Below, in pieces: positions 24,682 to 34,021 of a stretch of 64,000 nucleotides of DNA. A model generated the notes under the pieces. It was not told the DNA's origin, did not search any database, and saw only the letters and a list, made by a program, of their open reading frames with translations. Position 1 is the first letter of the stretch, and each line of letters opens with the position of its first letter. Origin of the DNA: Mycobacterium kubicae (GTDB lineage: Bacteria > Actinomycetota > Actinomycetes > Mycobacteriales > Mycobacteriaceae); assembly GCF_015689175.1 (NCBI RefSeq), contig NZ_CP065047.1, forward strand, positions 1-64,000. Reading direction: 5' to 3'. The position numbers and the translations under genes are program-made.

Positions 24682-26156
24682 GGTCCTCCCTGTAGTGCGG
24701 CTTCGATTACGGCACGCCCAATCGGCGCGGCGAGCGCACCCCCGGTCGCCGACAGGCGATCGCCACCGTTTTCCACCAGCACGGCGATGGCAACCTTCGG
24801 GGCCTGAGCAGGCGCAAAGGCGATGTACCACGCGTGCGGTGGGGTGTGGCGAGGGTCGGTGCCGTGCTCTGCGGTACCAGTCTTGGACGCGATCTGCACG
24901 CCGGGGATGGCCCCTTTCTGCTGTGCGACTTTCTCGGCGCCGATCATCAGCTCTGTTAGCTTAGCGGCGACCTGCGGCGACACCGCGCGGCGTTGCTGAT
25001 ACGGGGTTGTGGTGTTGATATTGGCCAGGTCCGGCCCTTTCAGGCTGTCGATCAGGTACGGCCGCATGGTGATGCCGCCGTTGGCGATGGTCGCCGCGAC
25101 TTCGGCGTTCTGCAGCGGCGTAAGCGCCACGTCCTTCTGACCGATGCTCGTCATGCCCAACGCGGCACTGTCCGGGATGGGCCCGACGGTCGATTCGGCG
25201 ACTTGCAGCGGGATCGCGTTCGGCGTGCTGTCCAGCCCGAAGGCCTGCGCCATGCTGCGCAGCGCGTCGGCGCCGGTGAGGATGCCGAGCTGGACGAACG
25301 CGGTGTTGCAGGACTTGGCGAACGCTTCGGTCAGCGGCACGGTCTGGTTGGGTCCGCACGGGGTGCCGCCGTAGTTTTCCAACGTCGCGGTGCTGTTGGG
25401 CAGCGGGATGCTGGCCGCCGCGGTCAGCTGCTCGTTCTCGTTGGCACCGGCGGCCAGCGCGGCCGCGGTGGTGATGACCTTGAAGGTGGACCCGGGCGGG
25501 TACGTCTCGGAGATGGCGCGGTTGGTCAGCGGCGTTTCCGGATCGTCGCGCAGCTGCTGCCACTCTTGGGCCTGCACGTCGGAGTTATGGGACGCCAGCA
25601 GGTTTGGGTCGAACGACGGCGACGACACCAGCGCCAGGATCTTCCCGGTGGACGGCTCGATCGCGACGACCGCACCTTTGCAGGGCGACCCGCCGCAACC
25701 CTGCTGCATCGCGTCCCACCCGGCCTGCTGCACGCGCGGGTTGATGGTGGTGTCCACGTTGCCGCCGCGCGGGTCGCGGCCGGTGAAGAAGTCCGCCAGC
25801 CGGCGGCCGAACAGGCGCTCGTCGGACCCGTTCAACAGCGGGTCCTCGGCCCGCTCCAGGCCGCTGCTGGAGTAGCGCAGAGAGTAGAAGCCGGTGATGG
25901 GCGCGTACACCGCCGGATTGGGGTAGACGCGCAGGAACCGGAAGCGGCCGTCGGTGGCCACCGAATAGGCCAGCAACTGCCCGCGCGCGGTGATCTGTCC
26001 CCGCTGCCGGGAGTACTCGTCGAGCAGGACCCGTTGGTTGCGGGGATCGGCACGCAATCCGTCGGCGGTGAAGACCTGGGTGTAGGTGGCGTTGAGCAGC
26101 AGCAGCACGATCAACGCCATCACGGTCATCGAGATCCGGCGCAGCGAGGCGTTCAT
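24678..26156 (-). CDS. pbpA: Penicillin-binding protein PbpA (class B transpeptidase)
   Basis: Peptidoglycan transpeptidase acting outside the membrane, 492 residues. One N-terminal anchor ([17 protein letters not shown]) is followed by a dimerisation-like region and the transpeptidase domain. The active-site motifs are all there: Ser223 in PPGSTFK, SCN near residue 280, and KTGTAE near residue 425. It overlaps rodA upstream and pknA downstream by 4 bases each, so it is translated as part of the kinase operon and likely works with RodA. Confidence 0.96.
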   Translation of the reverse strand: MNASLRRISMTVMALIVLLLLNATYTQVFTADGLRADPRNQRVLLDEYSRQRGQITARGQLLAYSVATDGRFRFLRVYPNPAVYAPITGFYSLRYSSSGLERAEDPLLNGSDERLFGRRLADFFTGRDPRGGNVDTTINPRVQQAGWDAMQQGCGGSPCKGAVVAIEPSTGKILALVSSPSFDPNLLASHNSDVQAQEWQQLRDDPETPLTNRAISETYPPGSTFKVITTAAALAAGANENEQLTAAASIPLPNSTATLENYGGTPCGPNQTVPLTEAFAKSCNTAFVQLGILTGADALRSMAQAFGLDSTPNAIPLQVAESTVGPIPDSAALGMTSIGQKDVALTPLQNAEVAATIANGGITMRPYLIDSLKGPDLANINTTTPYQQRRAVSPQVAAKLTELMIGAEKVAQQKGAIPGVQIASKTGTAEHGTDPRHTPPHAWYIAFAPAQAPKVAIAVLVENGGDRLSATGGALAAPIGRAVIEAALQGGP

Positions 26157-27562
26157 ACCTTCTGAATCACCTCAGTGCCGGCCGCCGCGATCGGCGACGT
26201 ATTACGTGCTTTGGTGTGCAACGGGCGCCGGGCACTGTGCGAGATGCGGGCCAGGACGGCCAGCAGCACGTAGTTGGCCAGCAGCGACGAACCGCCGTAG
26301 GAAATCCACGGGGTGGTCAACCCGGTCAACGGGATGAGCCGGGTGACCCCGCCCACCACGATGAACAGCTGGATGGCCAGGGTCGAGGCCAGACCGGCGG
26401 CCAGCAGCTTGCCGAAGCTGTCCCGGGTGGCGATCGCCGTGCGCATACCCCGCACGATGACAATCGTGTACAGCATCAGAATGCTGGCCAGCCCGACCAA
26501 CCCCAGCTCTTCGCCGAACGCGGCGATGATGAAGTCGGTCGACGCGGCCGGCACGGTGTCGGGCTGACCATTACCGAGCCCGGTTCCGAAGATGCCGCCG
26601 GTAGCAAAGCTGAACAGCGACTGCACCATCTGGTATCCGGTGCCCTCGGGATCGGCGAACGGATCCAGCCAGGTCTGCACACGGACCCGGACGTGGCTGA
26701 AAAGGAAATACGCCACAACGCTTCCCGCTGCGAACAGCAGCAGGCCAAGGACCACCCAGCTGAACCGCTGCGTGGCCAGGTACACCACCACCAGAAACGA
26801 CGCGTACAACAGCAGCGAAGTGCCCAGGTCCTTTTCGAACACCATGACGCCGATCGAGATCACCCATGCCGCCAACACCGGCGCCAGGTCGCGCGGCCGC
26901 GGCAGCGTCATGCCCATCAGGTGCTTGCCGACGCTGGTGAACAGGCCGCGCTTGGCGACCAGAACGGCTGAGAAGAAGATCAGCAGCAGAATCTTCGAGA
27001 ACTCCGCGGGCTGAATTGAGAAGCCGGGCAAGCGAATCCAGATCTTGGCGCCGTTCTGTTCGGACATCGACCGCGGCAGCAGCGCGGGAATCGCCAAGAA
27101 GATCAAACCGGTCAGGCCGCAGATGTAGCCGTAGCGGGCCAGCTGCCGGTGGTCCCGCAAAAAGGTCACCACCAAGGCGAAGGCGATGACCCCCACCATC
27201 GTCCACAGCATCTGCTGGTTGGCGCTGGGGTGCCCGTGTCGCCCGACTTGCCGGTCTACCAAGTCCAGGCGGTGAATCATCACCAGACCAAGACCGTTGA
27301 GCAGCGCCACCACCGGCAGCAGCAGCGGGTCGGTGTAGGGGGCAAAGCGCCGGATCGCCAAGTGCGCGAACACGAACAGCGTCAGGAACGCCAGCCCGTA
27401 GCTGGTCAGGTCCCAGTGCAGACCCCGCTCTTGGTTGGCCTCCACGATCAGCAGCGCGGCGACCGTGATCGCCGTAGCGAAGATCAGCAGCAGCAACTCG
27501 GCGTTACGGCGGGTCGGTAAAGGCGGTGTCACCGCCACGGGCGGTTGGAGCTGTGTGGTCAT
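26153..27562 (-). CDS. rodA: SEDS glycosyltransferase RodA
   Basis: SEDS-family peptidoglycan polymerase, 469 residues from ATG 27562 (MTTQLQPPVAVTPPLPTRRN), identical in length to the M. tuberculosis protein. About 12 membrane segments are visible. Conserved SEDS motifs include GAKIWIRLPGFSIQPAEFSK (motif with the loop before TM6), FEKDLGTSLL, and SYGGSSLLANY near the end. A GTG/ATG further upstream is possible, but 27562 overlaps the pstP stop as ATGA, matching its neighbours. Confidence 0.96.
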   Translation of the reverse strand: MTTQLQPPVAVTPPLPTRRNAELLLLIFATAITVAALLIVEANQERGLHWDLTSYGLAFLTLFVFAHLAIRRFAPYTDPLLLPVVALLNGLGLVMIHRLDLVDRQVGRHGHPSANQQMLWTMVGVIAFALVVTFLRDHRQLARYGYICGLTGLIFLAIPALLPRSMSEQNGAKIWIRLPGFSIQPAEFSKILLLIFFSAVLVAKRGLFTSVGKHLMGMTLPRPRDLAPVLAAWVISIGVMVFEKDLGTSLLLYASFLVVVYLATQRFSWVVLGLLLFAAGSVVAYFLFSHVRVRVQTWLDPFADPEGTGYQMVQSLFSFATGGIFGTGLGNGQPDTVPAASTDFIIAAFGEELGLVGLASILMLYTIVIVRGMRTAIATRDSFGKLLAAGLASTLAIQLFIVVGGVTRLIPLTGLTTPWISYGGSSLLANYVLLAVLARISHSARRPLHTKARNTSPIAAAGTEVIQKV

Positions 27563-29088
27563 GCCACCGCCCGGCAATCAATGCCCGGCTGCGGTGGAGG
27601 TGACGGGAGCGCGGTCACCGTTGGAGAACTGCTCGGTGACGTCGTCGACGGCGTCGCTGGGGCCGCCGGAGAAGCGCTGGTTGGGCTCGGCGTCGCGCTG
27701 GACGCGGTGGTGGAAGGGGGCGTGACGGGGACGGGCGGCTGCGGAGTGGATGGCTCGGGCGTGCCGCTGCTGTTGGTCGACGGCGCCGACGGCTCCGGCG
27801 GCGAGGTGGCGCGGGGGGCCGGGCAGGGCGGCAGCAGGGAATTCGCCGCCAAATCCCGAAGCTGTCGCTGGGCGTCCTCGAAGGTGCCGGAGGGGAGCCC
27901 GGCCTGCACCTGTGCGCGCTCTGGTGCCCGCAAGTCCTGCAGCTTCATCTGGCGGCAGTCGCTGTGCCCGCCGGTCTGCCCGTAGTCGGCCACGATGAGC
28001 TGGTTGCGGTTATCCAGGCAGCCGACGCGATAGGGCTCGTGCAGCGACATCCCCAACAGCGAGCCCTGGATTCCCCGCATGATGGAGACGACGCCGTGCT
28101 CTTCGGCGACGTAGTAGTTGTTGCGGATCACCGCGCGTCCGATGGCCAATCCGGCCAACACCAGCAGCACCAGCAGCGTGACGATCAACGCCAGCCGCCG
28201 CCGCGACCACTTCGGTCGGGTAGCGGCCACCTCTTGTTGCGGCGCAACGCGTTTGGCGGCTTCCTTGCGGGGGGTGATCGCGGAGGCGCGGCCCGCGGCG
28301 GTGTTGGGCAGGGTCATCTGGTCTTCGTCGCCGGACACCGCTCCGGCCAGAATCGGCTGGGTTTGGCCGTACTCGTAGTCCACCACGTCGGCGACGACGA
28401 CGGTCACGTTGTCCGGTCCCCCACCGCGCAGCGCCAATTCGATGAGCCGGTAGGCACTTTCGGCGACGTCGGGTATCTGCAGGGCCTCGTGGATGGTCTC
28501 GTCGCTGACCGGATCGGACAATCCATCCGAGCACAGCAGGTAGCGGTCCCCGGCCCGCACTTCCCGCATTGTCAGTGTCGGCTCGACCTCATGACCGGTC
28601 AGCGCCCGCATGATCAGCGACCGCTGCGGGTGGCTGTGCGCCTCCTCCGCCGTGATCCGGCCCTCGTCGACCAGCGTCTGGACGAACGTGTCGTCTTTGG
28701 TGATCTGCGTCAGCTCACCGTCGCGCAGCAGGTAGCCGCGCGAGTCTCCGATGTGGACCAAGCCCAGCCGGTTGCCGGCGAACAGGATCGCGGTGAGCGT
28801 GGTGCCCATGCCCTCCAGATCGGGCTCGGCCTCGACCTGCGCGGCGATCGCCGAGTTCCCGGCCCGCACCGCGGCGTCGAGCTTGGCCAGCAGGTCACCA
28901 CCGGGCTCGTCGTCGTCCAGGTGGGCCAGCGCAGCGATGACCAACTGCGAGGCCACCTCGCCGGCGGCGTGCCCGCCCATGCCGTCGGCCAGCGCCAGCA
29001 ATCGGGCACCGGCGTAGACCGAGTCTTCGTTGTTGGCGCGTACCAGGCCGCGATCACTCCGGGCGGCATACCGCAGGACCAAAGTCAC
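27559..29088 (-). CDS. pstP: Serine/threonine protein phosphatase PstP
   Basis: PP2C-type phosphatase, 509 residues, that reverses PknA/PknB phosphorylation. The start is GTG 29088 (TLVLRYAARSDRGLVRANNE), with GGGGGAG 10 bases upstream. PPM motifs for metal binding: NNEDS, ALADGMGGHAAGE, HIGDSRGYLLRDG, CSDGLSDPVSDE, and GGGPDNVTVVVADV. A single helix (LALIVTLLVLLVLAGLAIG) splits the cytosolic catalytic part from an extracellular region that ends in a long Pro/Ser/Thr-rich tail. It sits between fhaB and rodA. Confidence 0.96.
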   Translation of the reverse strand: MTLVLRYAARSDRGLVRANNEDSVYAGARLLALADGMGGHAAGEVASQLVIAALAHLDDDEPGGDLLAKLDAAVRAGNSAIAAQVEAEPDLEGMGTTLTAILFAGNRLGLVHIGDSRGYLLRDGELTQITKDDTFVQTLVDEGRITAEEAHSHPQRSLIMRALTGHEVEPTLTMREVRAGDRYLLCSDGLSDPVSDETIHEALQIPDVAESAYRLIELALRGGGPDNVTVVVADVVDYEYGQTQPILAGAVSGDEDQMTLPNTAAGRASAITPRKEAAKRVAPQQEVAATRPKWSRRRLALIVTLLVLLVLAGLAIGRAVIRNNYYVAEEHGVVSIMRGIQGSLLGMSLHEPYRVGCLDNRNQLIVADYGQTGGHSDCRQMKLQDLRAPERAQVQAGLPSGTFEDAQRQLRDLAANSLLPPCPAPRATSPPEPSAPSTNSSGTPEPSTPQPPVPVTPPSTTASSATPSPTSASPAAPATPSTTSPSSSPTVTALPSPPPQPGIDCRAVA

Positions 29089-29164
29089 GGGCGCGACTCT
29101 CCCCCACGAACGGGAGATGCCCCCGCGACGCCGGGTACACCGGCATCATCGACGTAAGCGCGGG

Positions 29165-29632
29165 TCACGGGCGCAACTCGATCGCCGTCTTGCCGATCCG
29201 AACCGGCGTTCCGATTGGAACTCGTACCGCAGTGGTCACCTTCGCCCTGTCAAGGTAAGTGCCGTTGGTCGATCCTAGGTCTTCGACATACCATTCCGAG
29301 CCGCGCTTGGACAGCCGGGCATGTCGCGTCGAGGCGTAGTCGTCAGTCAACACCAGCGTCGAGTCGTCAGCACGTCCGATCAGCACCGGCTGCCCACTCA
29401 GCGTGATGCGGGCGCCGGTCAGCGCCCCTTCGGTCACCACCAGGTAGCGCGCGGTGTCCCTGCGTTGCCGCGACGGCAGCAGGGTGCCGCGCAGCGCCAA
29501 CCCGCGGCGCACCATGACGGCGCCGGTCGGCGCGTAGATGTCGGTGCGCAGGATGCGTAGGACGGACCAGATGAATAGCCATAACAGCATTAAAAAGCCG
29601 GCACGCGTCAGTTGCAGTACCAACCCCTGCAT
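29165..29632 (-). CDS. fhaB: FHA-domain protein FhaB (FipA)
   Basis: 155 residues from ATG 29632 (MQGLVLQLTRAGFLMLLWLF), the same length as Rv0019c. An N-terminal membrane helix is followed by a C-terminal FHA domain with GRADDSTLVLTDDYASTRHA and DLGSTNGTYLD; the Arg, Ser, His and Asn phosphothreonine-binding residues are present. In M. tuberculosis it is a kinase substrate linking FtsZ and FtsQ. A 76-base gap separates it from pstP. Confidence 0.94.
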   Translation of the reverse strand: MQGLVLQLTRAGFLMLLWLFIWSVLRILRTDIYAPTGAVMVRRGLALRGTLLPSRQRRDTARYLVVTEGALTGARITLSGQPVLIGRADDSTLVLTDDYASTRHARLSKRGSEWYVEDLGSTNGTYLDRAKVTTAVRVPIGTPVRIGKTAIELRP

Positions 29633-29757
29633 CTGGCGTCCTTTCCGTCCTTGGCGTTGCCCCACCCAGCGCCCGTGATGCCGAGCACATCAGCAAGGTC
29701 ACGATACTCAGACGGTGGTCGAGGCGGTGCGATGCTCGCAGCTTCGAGTGCGGCGCG

Positions 29758-31425
29758 TCAGTGGATGCGGACGATGATCTCCGAGTGGCCCAGACGGATC
29801 ACGTCGCCGTCGGCCAACTGCCACTCCTGAACGGGCGCGTTGTTGACGGTGGTGCCGTTGGTGGAGTTGAGATCGGTCAGCAGCGCGACCTGGCCATCCC
29901 AGCGGATCTCCAAGTGGCGGCGAGACACTCCGGTGTCCGGCAGGCGGAACTGAGCGTCCTGCCCGCGCCCGATGATGTTGGAGCCGTCGCGCAACTGATA
30001 GGTGCGGCCGCTGCCGTCGTCGAGCTGGAGGGTGACGGTCGTCCCGACCGACCCGTAGCCGCCTTGCGCATAGGCGCCGTAGCCGCCCTGGCCGTAGTCC
30101 GGCTGACCATAGTCAGGCTGCTGGCCGTAGTCGGGCTGACCGTAGTCGGGCTGCTGGCCGTAGTCGTAGTCGCTGCGGGCCGGCTCGCCGTAGCCGCCCT
30201 GAGGCGCGTAGCCGCCGGCCGCCGGAGCCTCGGCGTACTGGGTGTAGTCGCCGGCGCCTGCGCCGTACTCCTGGCGACCGTATCCGCCACCTTGCTGGTA
30301 GCCCTGGTCGTAACCGCCACCCTGGGCGGGGTAGGAGGGCCGCTGCGGTTCGGCCGGCGCCGGTGGGGCGCCCGCGGAGGCGTAGCCGCCTTCATCGTGG
30401 CGGGCGGGCTCGCGCCCGTAGTCGCCGTATCCGCCGTAACCGGGCTGGCCGCCGGCCGGCGGTGCACCGTACCCGCCGCCCTGGCCGTAGCCCTGGTCGT
30501 ATCCGCCGCCCTGGGCGCCGTAGCCCCCGGGCGGACCGGCCGGGGCCGTCGGCGGACGCTGCTCATAGGACTGCGGGTAGCCGCCCTGCGACTGGCCGCC
30601 GTAGCCGCCCTGCTCGCCGTAACCGCCCTGTCCTTGGCTGCCGTAGCCACCTTGCTCCGGGTAGCCGCTGTGGTCTTGGCTGCCGTAGCCGCCTTGCTCG
30701 GGGTAGCCGCCCTGTGCCGGGTAACCGCCCTGCGATTGACCGCCGTAGCCGCCCTGGTCGCCGTATCCGCCCTGGTCATAGCGGGGCGGCGGATATCCCT
30801 GCTGAGGCGGGTAGCCGCCACCTTCCGGGGGGTAACCACCCGGACCGCCCTGCGGCCCCGGGCCACCGCGCGGGTCGTCTTGGGGACGCGCGTAGCGGTC
30901 GTCGTAGTACTCGTCGGGCCGACCCTGCCCCTGACCGCGGTAGCTCGGATTGTCAGTCATCGGTGGTACTCCTGGTTCTGCGCCAAACGGTTGATTTGAT
31001 TGTGATCGGGCTGGATCGGTGCTTGTCGCGCGGGTCTCGACGTCGGGGTTGACAGCCCCGCGGGCGCGGAACTGGCCGGTGTGCAGGTTCGAGGACTGCT
31101 CGAACCGGACGACAACCTCACCATACGTTTGCCACCCCTGTTCTTGGATATAGCCCGCCAAGTACCGAGCAAAAGCGCTTGACGTCAGATCCGGGTCCGC
31201 GCCCAGCTCCTCGAAGTCGTGCACACTGAGGGTAATGATGTATTCGTTGGGGGCCAAAAGGCGATTTCCCTGAAGGGACCGGACACCATCGGCGGCTTCG
31301 CGGCGCAACGCGGTCTCGACCTCTTGCGGGACGATCGATCCGCCGAATATCCGGGCAAACGCATCTCCCACGGTCGCTTCGAGTTTGCGCTCGATGCGCT
31401 GAACTAGCCCCCGTTGGCTACCCAT
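29758..31425 (-). CDS. fhaA: FHA-domain protein FhaA
   Basis: 555 residues (527 in M. tuberculosis). The N-terminal DUF3662 domain (MGSQRGLVQRIERKLEATVG, about residues 1-125) is followed by a long Gly/Tyr/Gln/Pro-rich linker (about residues 160-455) and a C-terminal FHA domain (NIIGRGQDAQFRLPDTGVSR, then LNSTNGTTVNN). FhaA binds phosphorylated PknB and the pseudokinase domain of MviN, regulating lipid II flipping. It is the first gene of the operon running to pknB. The linker is longer than usual, see the repeat entry. Confidence 0.95.
   Translation of the reverse strand: MGSQRGLVQRIERKLEATVGDAFARIFGGSIVPQEVETALRREAADGVRSLQGNRLLAPNEYIITLSVHDFEELGADPDLTSSAFARYLAGYIQEQGWQTYGEVVVRFEQSSNLHTGQFRARGAVNPDVETRATSTDPARSQSNQPFGAEPGVPPMTDNPSYRGQGQGRPDEYYDDRYARPQDDPRGGPGPQGGPGGYPPEGGGYPPQQGYPPPRYDQGGYGDQGGYGGQSQGGYPAQGGYPEQGGYGSQDHSGYPEQGGYGSQGQGGYGEQGGYGGQSQGGYPQSYEQRPPTAPAGPPGGYGAQGGGYDQGYGQGGGYGAPPAGGQPGYGGYGDYGREPARHDEGGYASAGAPPAPAEPQRPSYPAQGGGYDQGYQQGGGYGRQEYGAGAGDYTQYAEAPAAGGYAPQGGYGEPARSDYDYGQQPDYGQPDYGQQPDYGQPDYGQGGYGAYAQGGYGSVGTTVTLQLDDGSGRTYQLRDGSNIIGRGQDAQFRLPDTGVSRRHLEIRWDGQVALLTDLNSTNGTTVNNAPVQEWQLADGDVIRLGHSEIIVRIH
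30060..30900 (-). repeat. GGYG/GQGGY-type low-complexity repeats inside fhaA
   Basis: About 840 bases of imperfect short repeats encoding units such as GGYGSQGQGGYGEQ, QGGYPEQGGYG and QQPDYGQPDYG. On the minus strand the period is 8-12 codons. The stretch is in frame and likely length-variable between strains. The protein segment is tyrosine-, glycine- and glutamine-rich and predicted to be unstructured. Confidence 0.85.
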
Positions 31426-31650
31426 CTATCAGCGCTCGCCTCACTATGTCTGTCGGCGCAAGGCAAACGACTCGCCCGCGTGTCGTGTCAACCAATCATC
31501 GTATCGGGACACCACGATGCAGCGGCACCTTGAGAATCCTGAGAATCACATCCGATGCGGTTCGGAGATCTTCGCGTGGCCGGGCGGGTGACCTGGCCGC
31601 AGCGGTTGGGGTCGGCGGCTACTACAGTGATATGGTCCTCCGGTTGTTTC

Positions 31651-31733
31651 GGGCGAGTGGCGGAATGGCAGACGCGCTGGCTTCAGGTGCCAGTGTCCTT
31701 CGGGACGTGGGGGTTCAAGTCCCCCTTCGCCCA
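31651..31733 (+). tRNA. leuT: tRNA-Leu (CAG anticodon)
   Basis: 83 bases with a long variable arm (TGTCCTTCGGGACG). The acceptor GGGCGAG pairs with TTCGCCC (one G-T pair), discriminator A. The anticodon stem CTGGC/GCCAG encloses loop TTCAGGT with anticodon CAG. In M. tuberculosis leuT also follows the fhaA gene. The region downstream is variable. Confidence 0.96.
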
Positions 31734-31760
31734 CCGACGAGCGGTTCTCGGTAATCGCTG

Positions 31761-31800
31761 CACAAAGGTCACGAACTAGGAATCGTTCGTGACCTTTGTG
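31761..31800 (+). terminator. Strong hairpin terminator after tRNA-Leu
   Basis: A perfect 16-bp inverted repeat: CACAAAGGTCACGAAC at 31761-31776 and its complement at 31785-31800, with the 8-base loop TAGGAATC. It begins 27 bases after the tRNA 3' end and is followed by TTTGTG, a weak T tract. It should terminate tRNA-Leu transcription. Confidence 0.8.
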
Positions 31801-31933
31801 TTTGTGCGGGATTAGCGGTATCGAAGGGCCGCACGGCCGCGACCCCCTGCAACCCGCTATGCGCGAATCTCCTAGCGCCGCGTCAGACAGACGGTGGGTT
31901 AGTTCCATATGCACGTCGGGCTACGGTCGAACG

Positions 31934-32230
31934 GTGAATGACACGGTCGCGTCCGCGGGTCAATGGTCGGATAGCGACGGCGGCCGTTCGTATCTGCGAG
32001 CACTACCAGTCTTGTCGGGGACCGCTGCTGGTTTCGAAATCGATGCGGCTCCTTCCGACCCGATTGCGCTCTTCGTGGCGTGGCTGCGACAAGCGGTCGA
32101 CGCTGGCGTCCCAGAGCCGCACGCGATGACAATCTCGACGGTCGACGCACAGGGAATGCCGCGGGCGCGCGTGCTTATCTTGAAGGCGGTCGACGAAGCC
32201 GGCGAATCTCCGCCAAGTCCTCTACCTTAA
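31934..32230 (+). pseudogene. Truncated pyridoxamine phosphate oxidase-like gene
   Basis: GTG 31934 opens a 98-codon frame: NDTVASAGQWSDSDGGRSYL, then DPIALFVAWLRQAVDAGVPE, HAMTISTVDAQGMPRARVLI. This is the N-terminal part of a PNPOx-family flavin protein (PdxH-like), in which a split barrel of about 200 residues is expected. It stops abruptly after VDEAGESPPSPLP, before the FMN-binding and C-terminal parts. I find no continuation in the next 300 bases in other frames, so it is a truncated remnant rather than a frameshift. Confidence 0.7.
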
Positions 32231-32524
32231 ACAGCTCATGATCGTTCATGTCGACAGAGACCCCCGGTTAGTGAAAGCGTTCCTTGACAGCTGCACTTCA
32301 CTCGGAGGTCTTCGCCATGTCACCACGCCACGCCGTCACCAACGTCCATGGTCAGAACATCTAGCCAGCGTCCGCGGGTACAACGCATCGCCGCGATGTC
32401 GTCAAGTTCGGGCGTTGACCAGTGCGGTCGAGTCGAATTGCATGCGCCGACATACCGCTCAGCCGAGGAATCGGCGCGAAAGGCGGGTTCACGGGCACTC
32501 CACGGCAGCCGCGGTGTTGCGGAG
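32231..32524. other. Gene-free stretch
   Basis: 294 bases between the truncated PNPOx-like gene and the ABC1 kinase gene (which reads toward it). Frames present are short and lack family features. I see no clear repeat, RNA gene or terminator here. It may be debris of the deletion that cut the PNPOx gene. Confidence 0.4.
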
Positions 32525-33943
32525 CTAAGGGTGTTCGTGGAGTTGCAGCCCGTAGGGCAAGCCCCGCTGGCGTACCCAGGCGTCGTGCTGCTTGCCCAGC
32601 GGAGTGGTTGGCCCGGCGGCGCCGTCCATGTCGTCCAAGATTGATCGAGCAGAGATGGTGGCCTCAAGTGTGGCGAGTATGGCATTGGCCATTAGGTTGA
32701 TTCGCGAAAAGAAGGCAAAGTTGTGGGGGATGGATATGCGTCGAACGGGGTGCTCGGCGGAGCGGACGTCAATGAGGCCCTGAATTGCGCGCTTAGTGGT
32801 GTCGTGCGTAAACGTGACGGGCTGGGGTGCGAGGTACTCATAGGCGAGCCCGACGTACCACTGATATGCGTCGTCCGCGGAAAGAGCGGTGTCCTTGGAT
32901 AGGAGACCAACTTCGACCATCCGGTCGCGCACGTCTTGCTTGCGTCCGTCGATTGCCGCTCGCACCATCCCAAGGAAGTGTTGGCGCTGGCTTTCGGGTA
33001 CAACCGTGGCGCAACCGAAGTCGACGAATCCGACGCGCCCGTCCACTCCGAAGCGACAGTTGGCTGGGTGTGGGTCGGCGTGAAACAGATTGGCGTGCCG
33101 GAAGGAACCCGCATTAAACCGTAGGACCACCTCTGCCCAGCTGTTCTTGAGGTCTTGGTCGGCTTGTTGCGCCGCGACCCAATCAAGTCCGTCGAGGTAG
33201 GTCATGGTCAGTACCCGGTCTCCGGATGCCTCGTAAATTACCTCGGGTATCCGGATGAAGGGATGGTCGCGGTAGAGCTCGCTGAAGGTGGTGACGTTAG
33301 CTGCTTCATGGCGGTAGTCGAGCTCTTCGGCGATTTGGGTGGCGATTTCTCGTGTTGCACTTCGGATATCAGGAATCGCGGTACGCGACACCGAGGTGGC
33401 GATCCGGAAAAACGTGACCAACAATTCGGTGTTGACCAGATCAGCGCTAATCGCCTCTGCTGCACCGGGATACTGAATCTTGACTGCTACCTGGCGGCCG
33501 TCGTGGAGCACCGCGCGGTGGACCTGTCCGATGGACGCGGCCGCCATCGGTTCCTCGGCGAACTCGACGAACAATTCTTCAGCGGGACGGCCAAGGTCGG
33601 CGTAGAGCACTGCTTTCGCCAAGGTGGTATCCATCGGCGGCACATCAGCCTGCAGTCGGCCCAGCGCCTTCTGATACGGCGAAAAGCCCCCGCTCCCGAC
33701 CGCACTCGCATCCACCATCGATAACAACTGGCCGGCTTTCATGAGCACGCCCTTGGAGTGCCCGAGCAGCTCTGCGTAGCGCTCAGCGGTGCGCTCATGA
33801 AAGCGCGCAACAGCGCTGGTGTCCCCCGCCTTCTCCCTCAGTGACGCCACCATCCGTCCACCTGCCGCGCGCGCAGTGAACCCCGCCAACGGCATGGTCC
33901 GCCGAACCCTCCCCTGAGGTACCCAGCTTTCCTCTCCGGCCAC
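32525..33943 (-). CDS. ABC1/UbiB-family atypical kinase
   Basis: 472 residues, AarF/ABC1/UbiB family, usually linked to quinone or lipid metabolism. The family's KxGQ motif is seen in LMKAGQLLSM; then AAASIGQVHRAVLHDGRQVA and VKIQYPG (catalytic Lys). The loop HADPHPANCRFG and the metal-binding VDFGCA follow. No membrane helix is evident at the C-terminus. It is divergent from a tetR gene, with an operator-like repeat between them, so it may be controlled by that regulator. Confidence 0.88.
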   Translation of the reverse strand: MAGEESWVPQGRVRRTMPLAGFTARAAGGRMVASLREKAGDTSAVARFHERTAERYAELLGHSKGVLMKAGQLLSMVDASAVGSGGFSPYQKALGRLQADVPPMDTTLAKAVLYADLGRPAEELFVEFAEEPMAAASIGQVHRAVLHDGRQVAVKIQYPGAAEAISADLVNTELLVTFFRIATSVSRTAIPDIRSATREIATQIAEELDYRHEAANVTTFSELYRDHPFIRIPEVIYEASGDRVLTMTYLDGLDWVAAQQADQDLKNSWAEVVLRFNAGSFRHANLFHADPHPANCRFGVDGRVGFVDFGCATVVPESQRQHFLGMVRAAIDGRKQDVRDRMVEVGLLSKDTALSADDAYQWYVGLAYEYLAPQPVTFTHDTTKRAIQGLIDVRSAEHPVRRISIPHNFAFFSRINLMANAILATLEATISARSILDDMDGAAGPTTPLGKQHDAWVRQRGLPYGLQLHEHP

Positions 33944-33983
33944 GAGACCTCCTAGCGGCGCGCCACCATAGCGGTTAAAGTAG

Positions 33984-34004
33984 TCACTTGGCTATACTAA
34001 GTGA
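33984..34004. promoter_or_regulatory. TetR operator overlapping a -10 element
   Basis: Perfect inverted repeat TCACTT (33984-33989) and AAGTGA (33999-34004) with a 9-base spacer that contains TATACT (33993-33998), a good -10 hexamer. It lies in the 78-base gap between the ABC1 kinase gene and the tetR gene. Occupancy would block that promoter. Confidence 0.65.
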
Positions 34005-34021
34005 GCACTTGGGAGCGGTCA

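Noticed and set aside
29761..30999. 412-codon plus-strand ORF opposite fhaA
   Set aside because: Mirror of the GGYG repeats (Ala/Val-rich), not a protein.
31546..31914. Minus-strand ORF over tRNA-Leu with EGGLEPPRPEG
   Set aside because: Antisense of the tRNA; same artefact.
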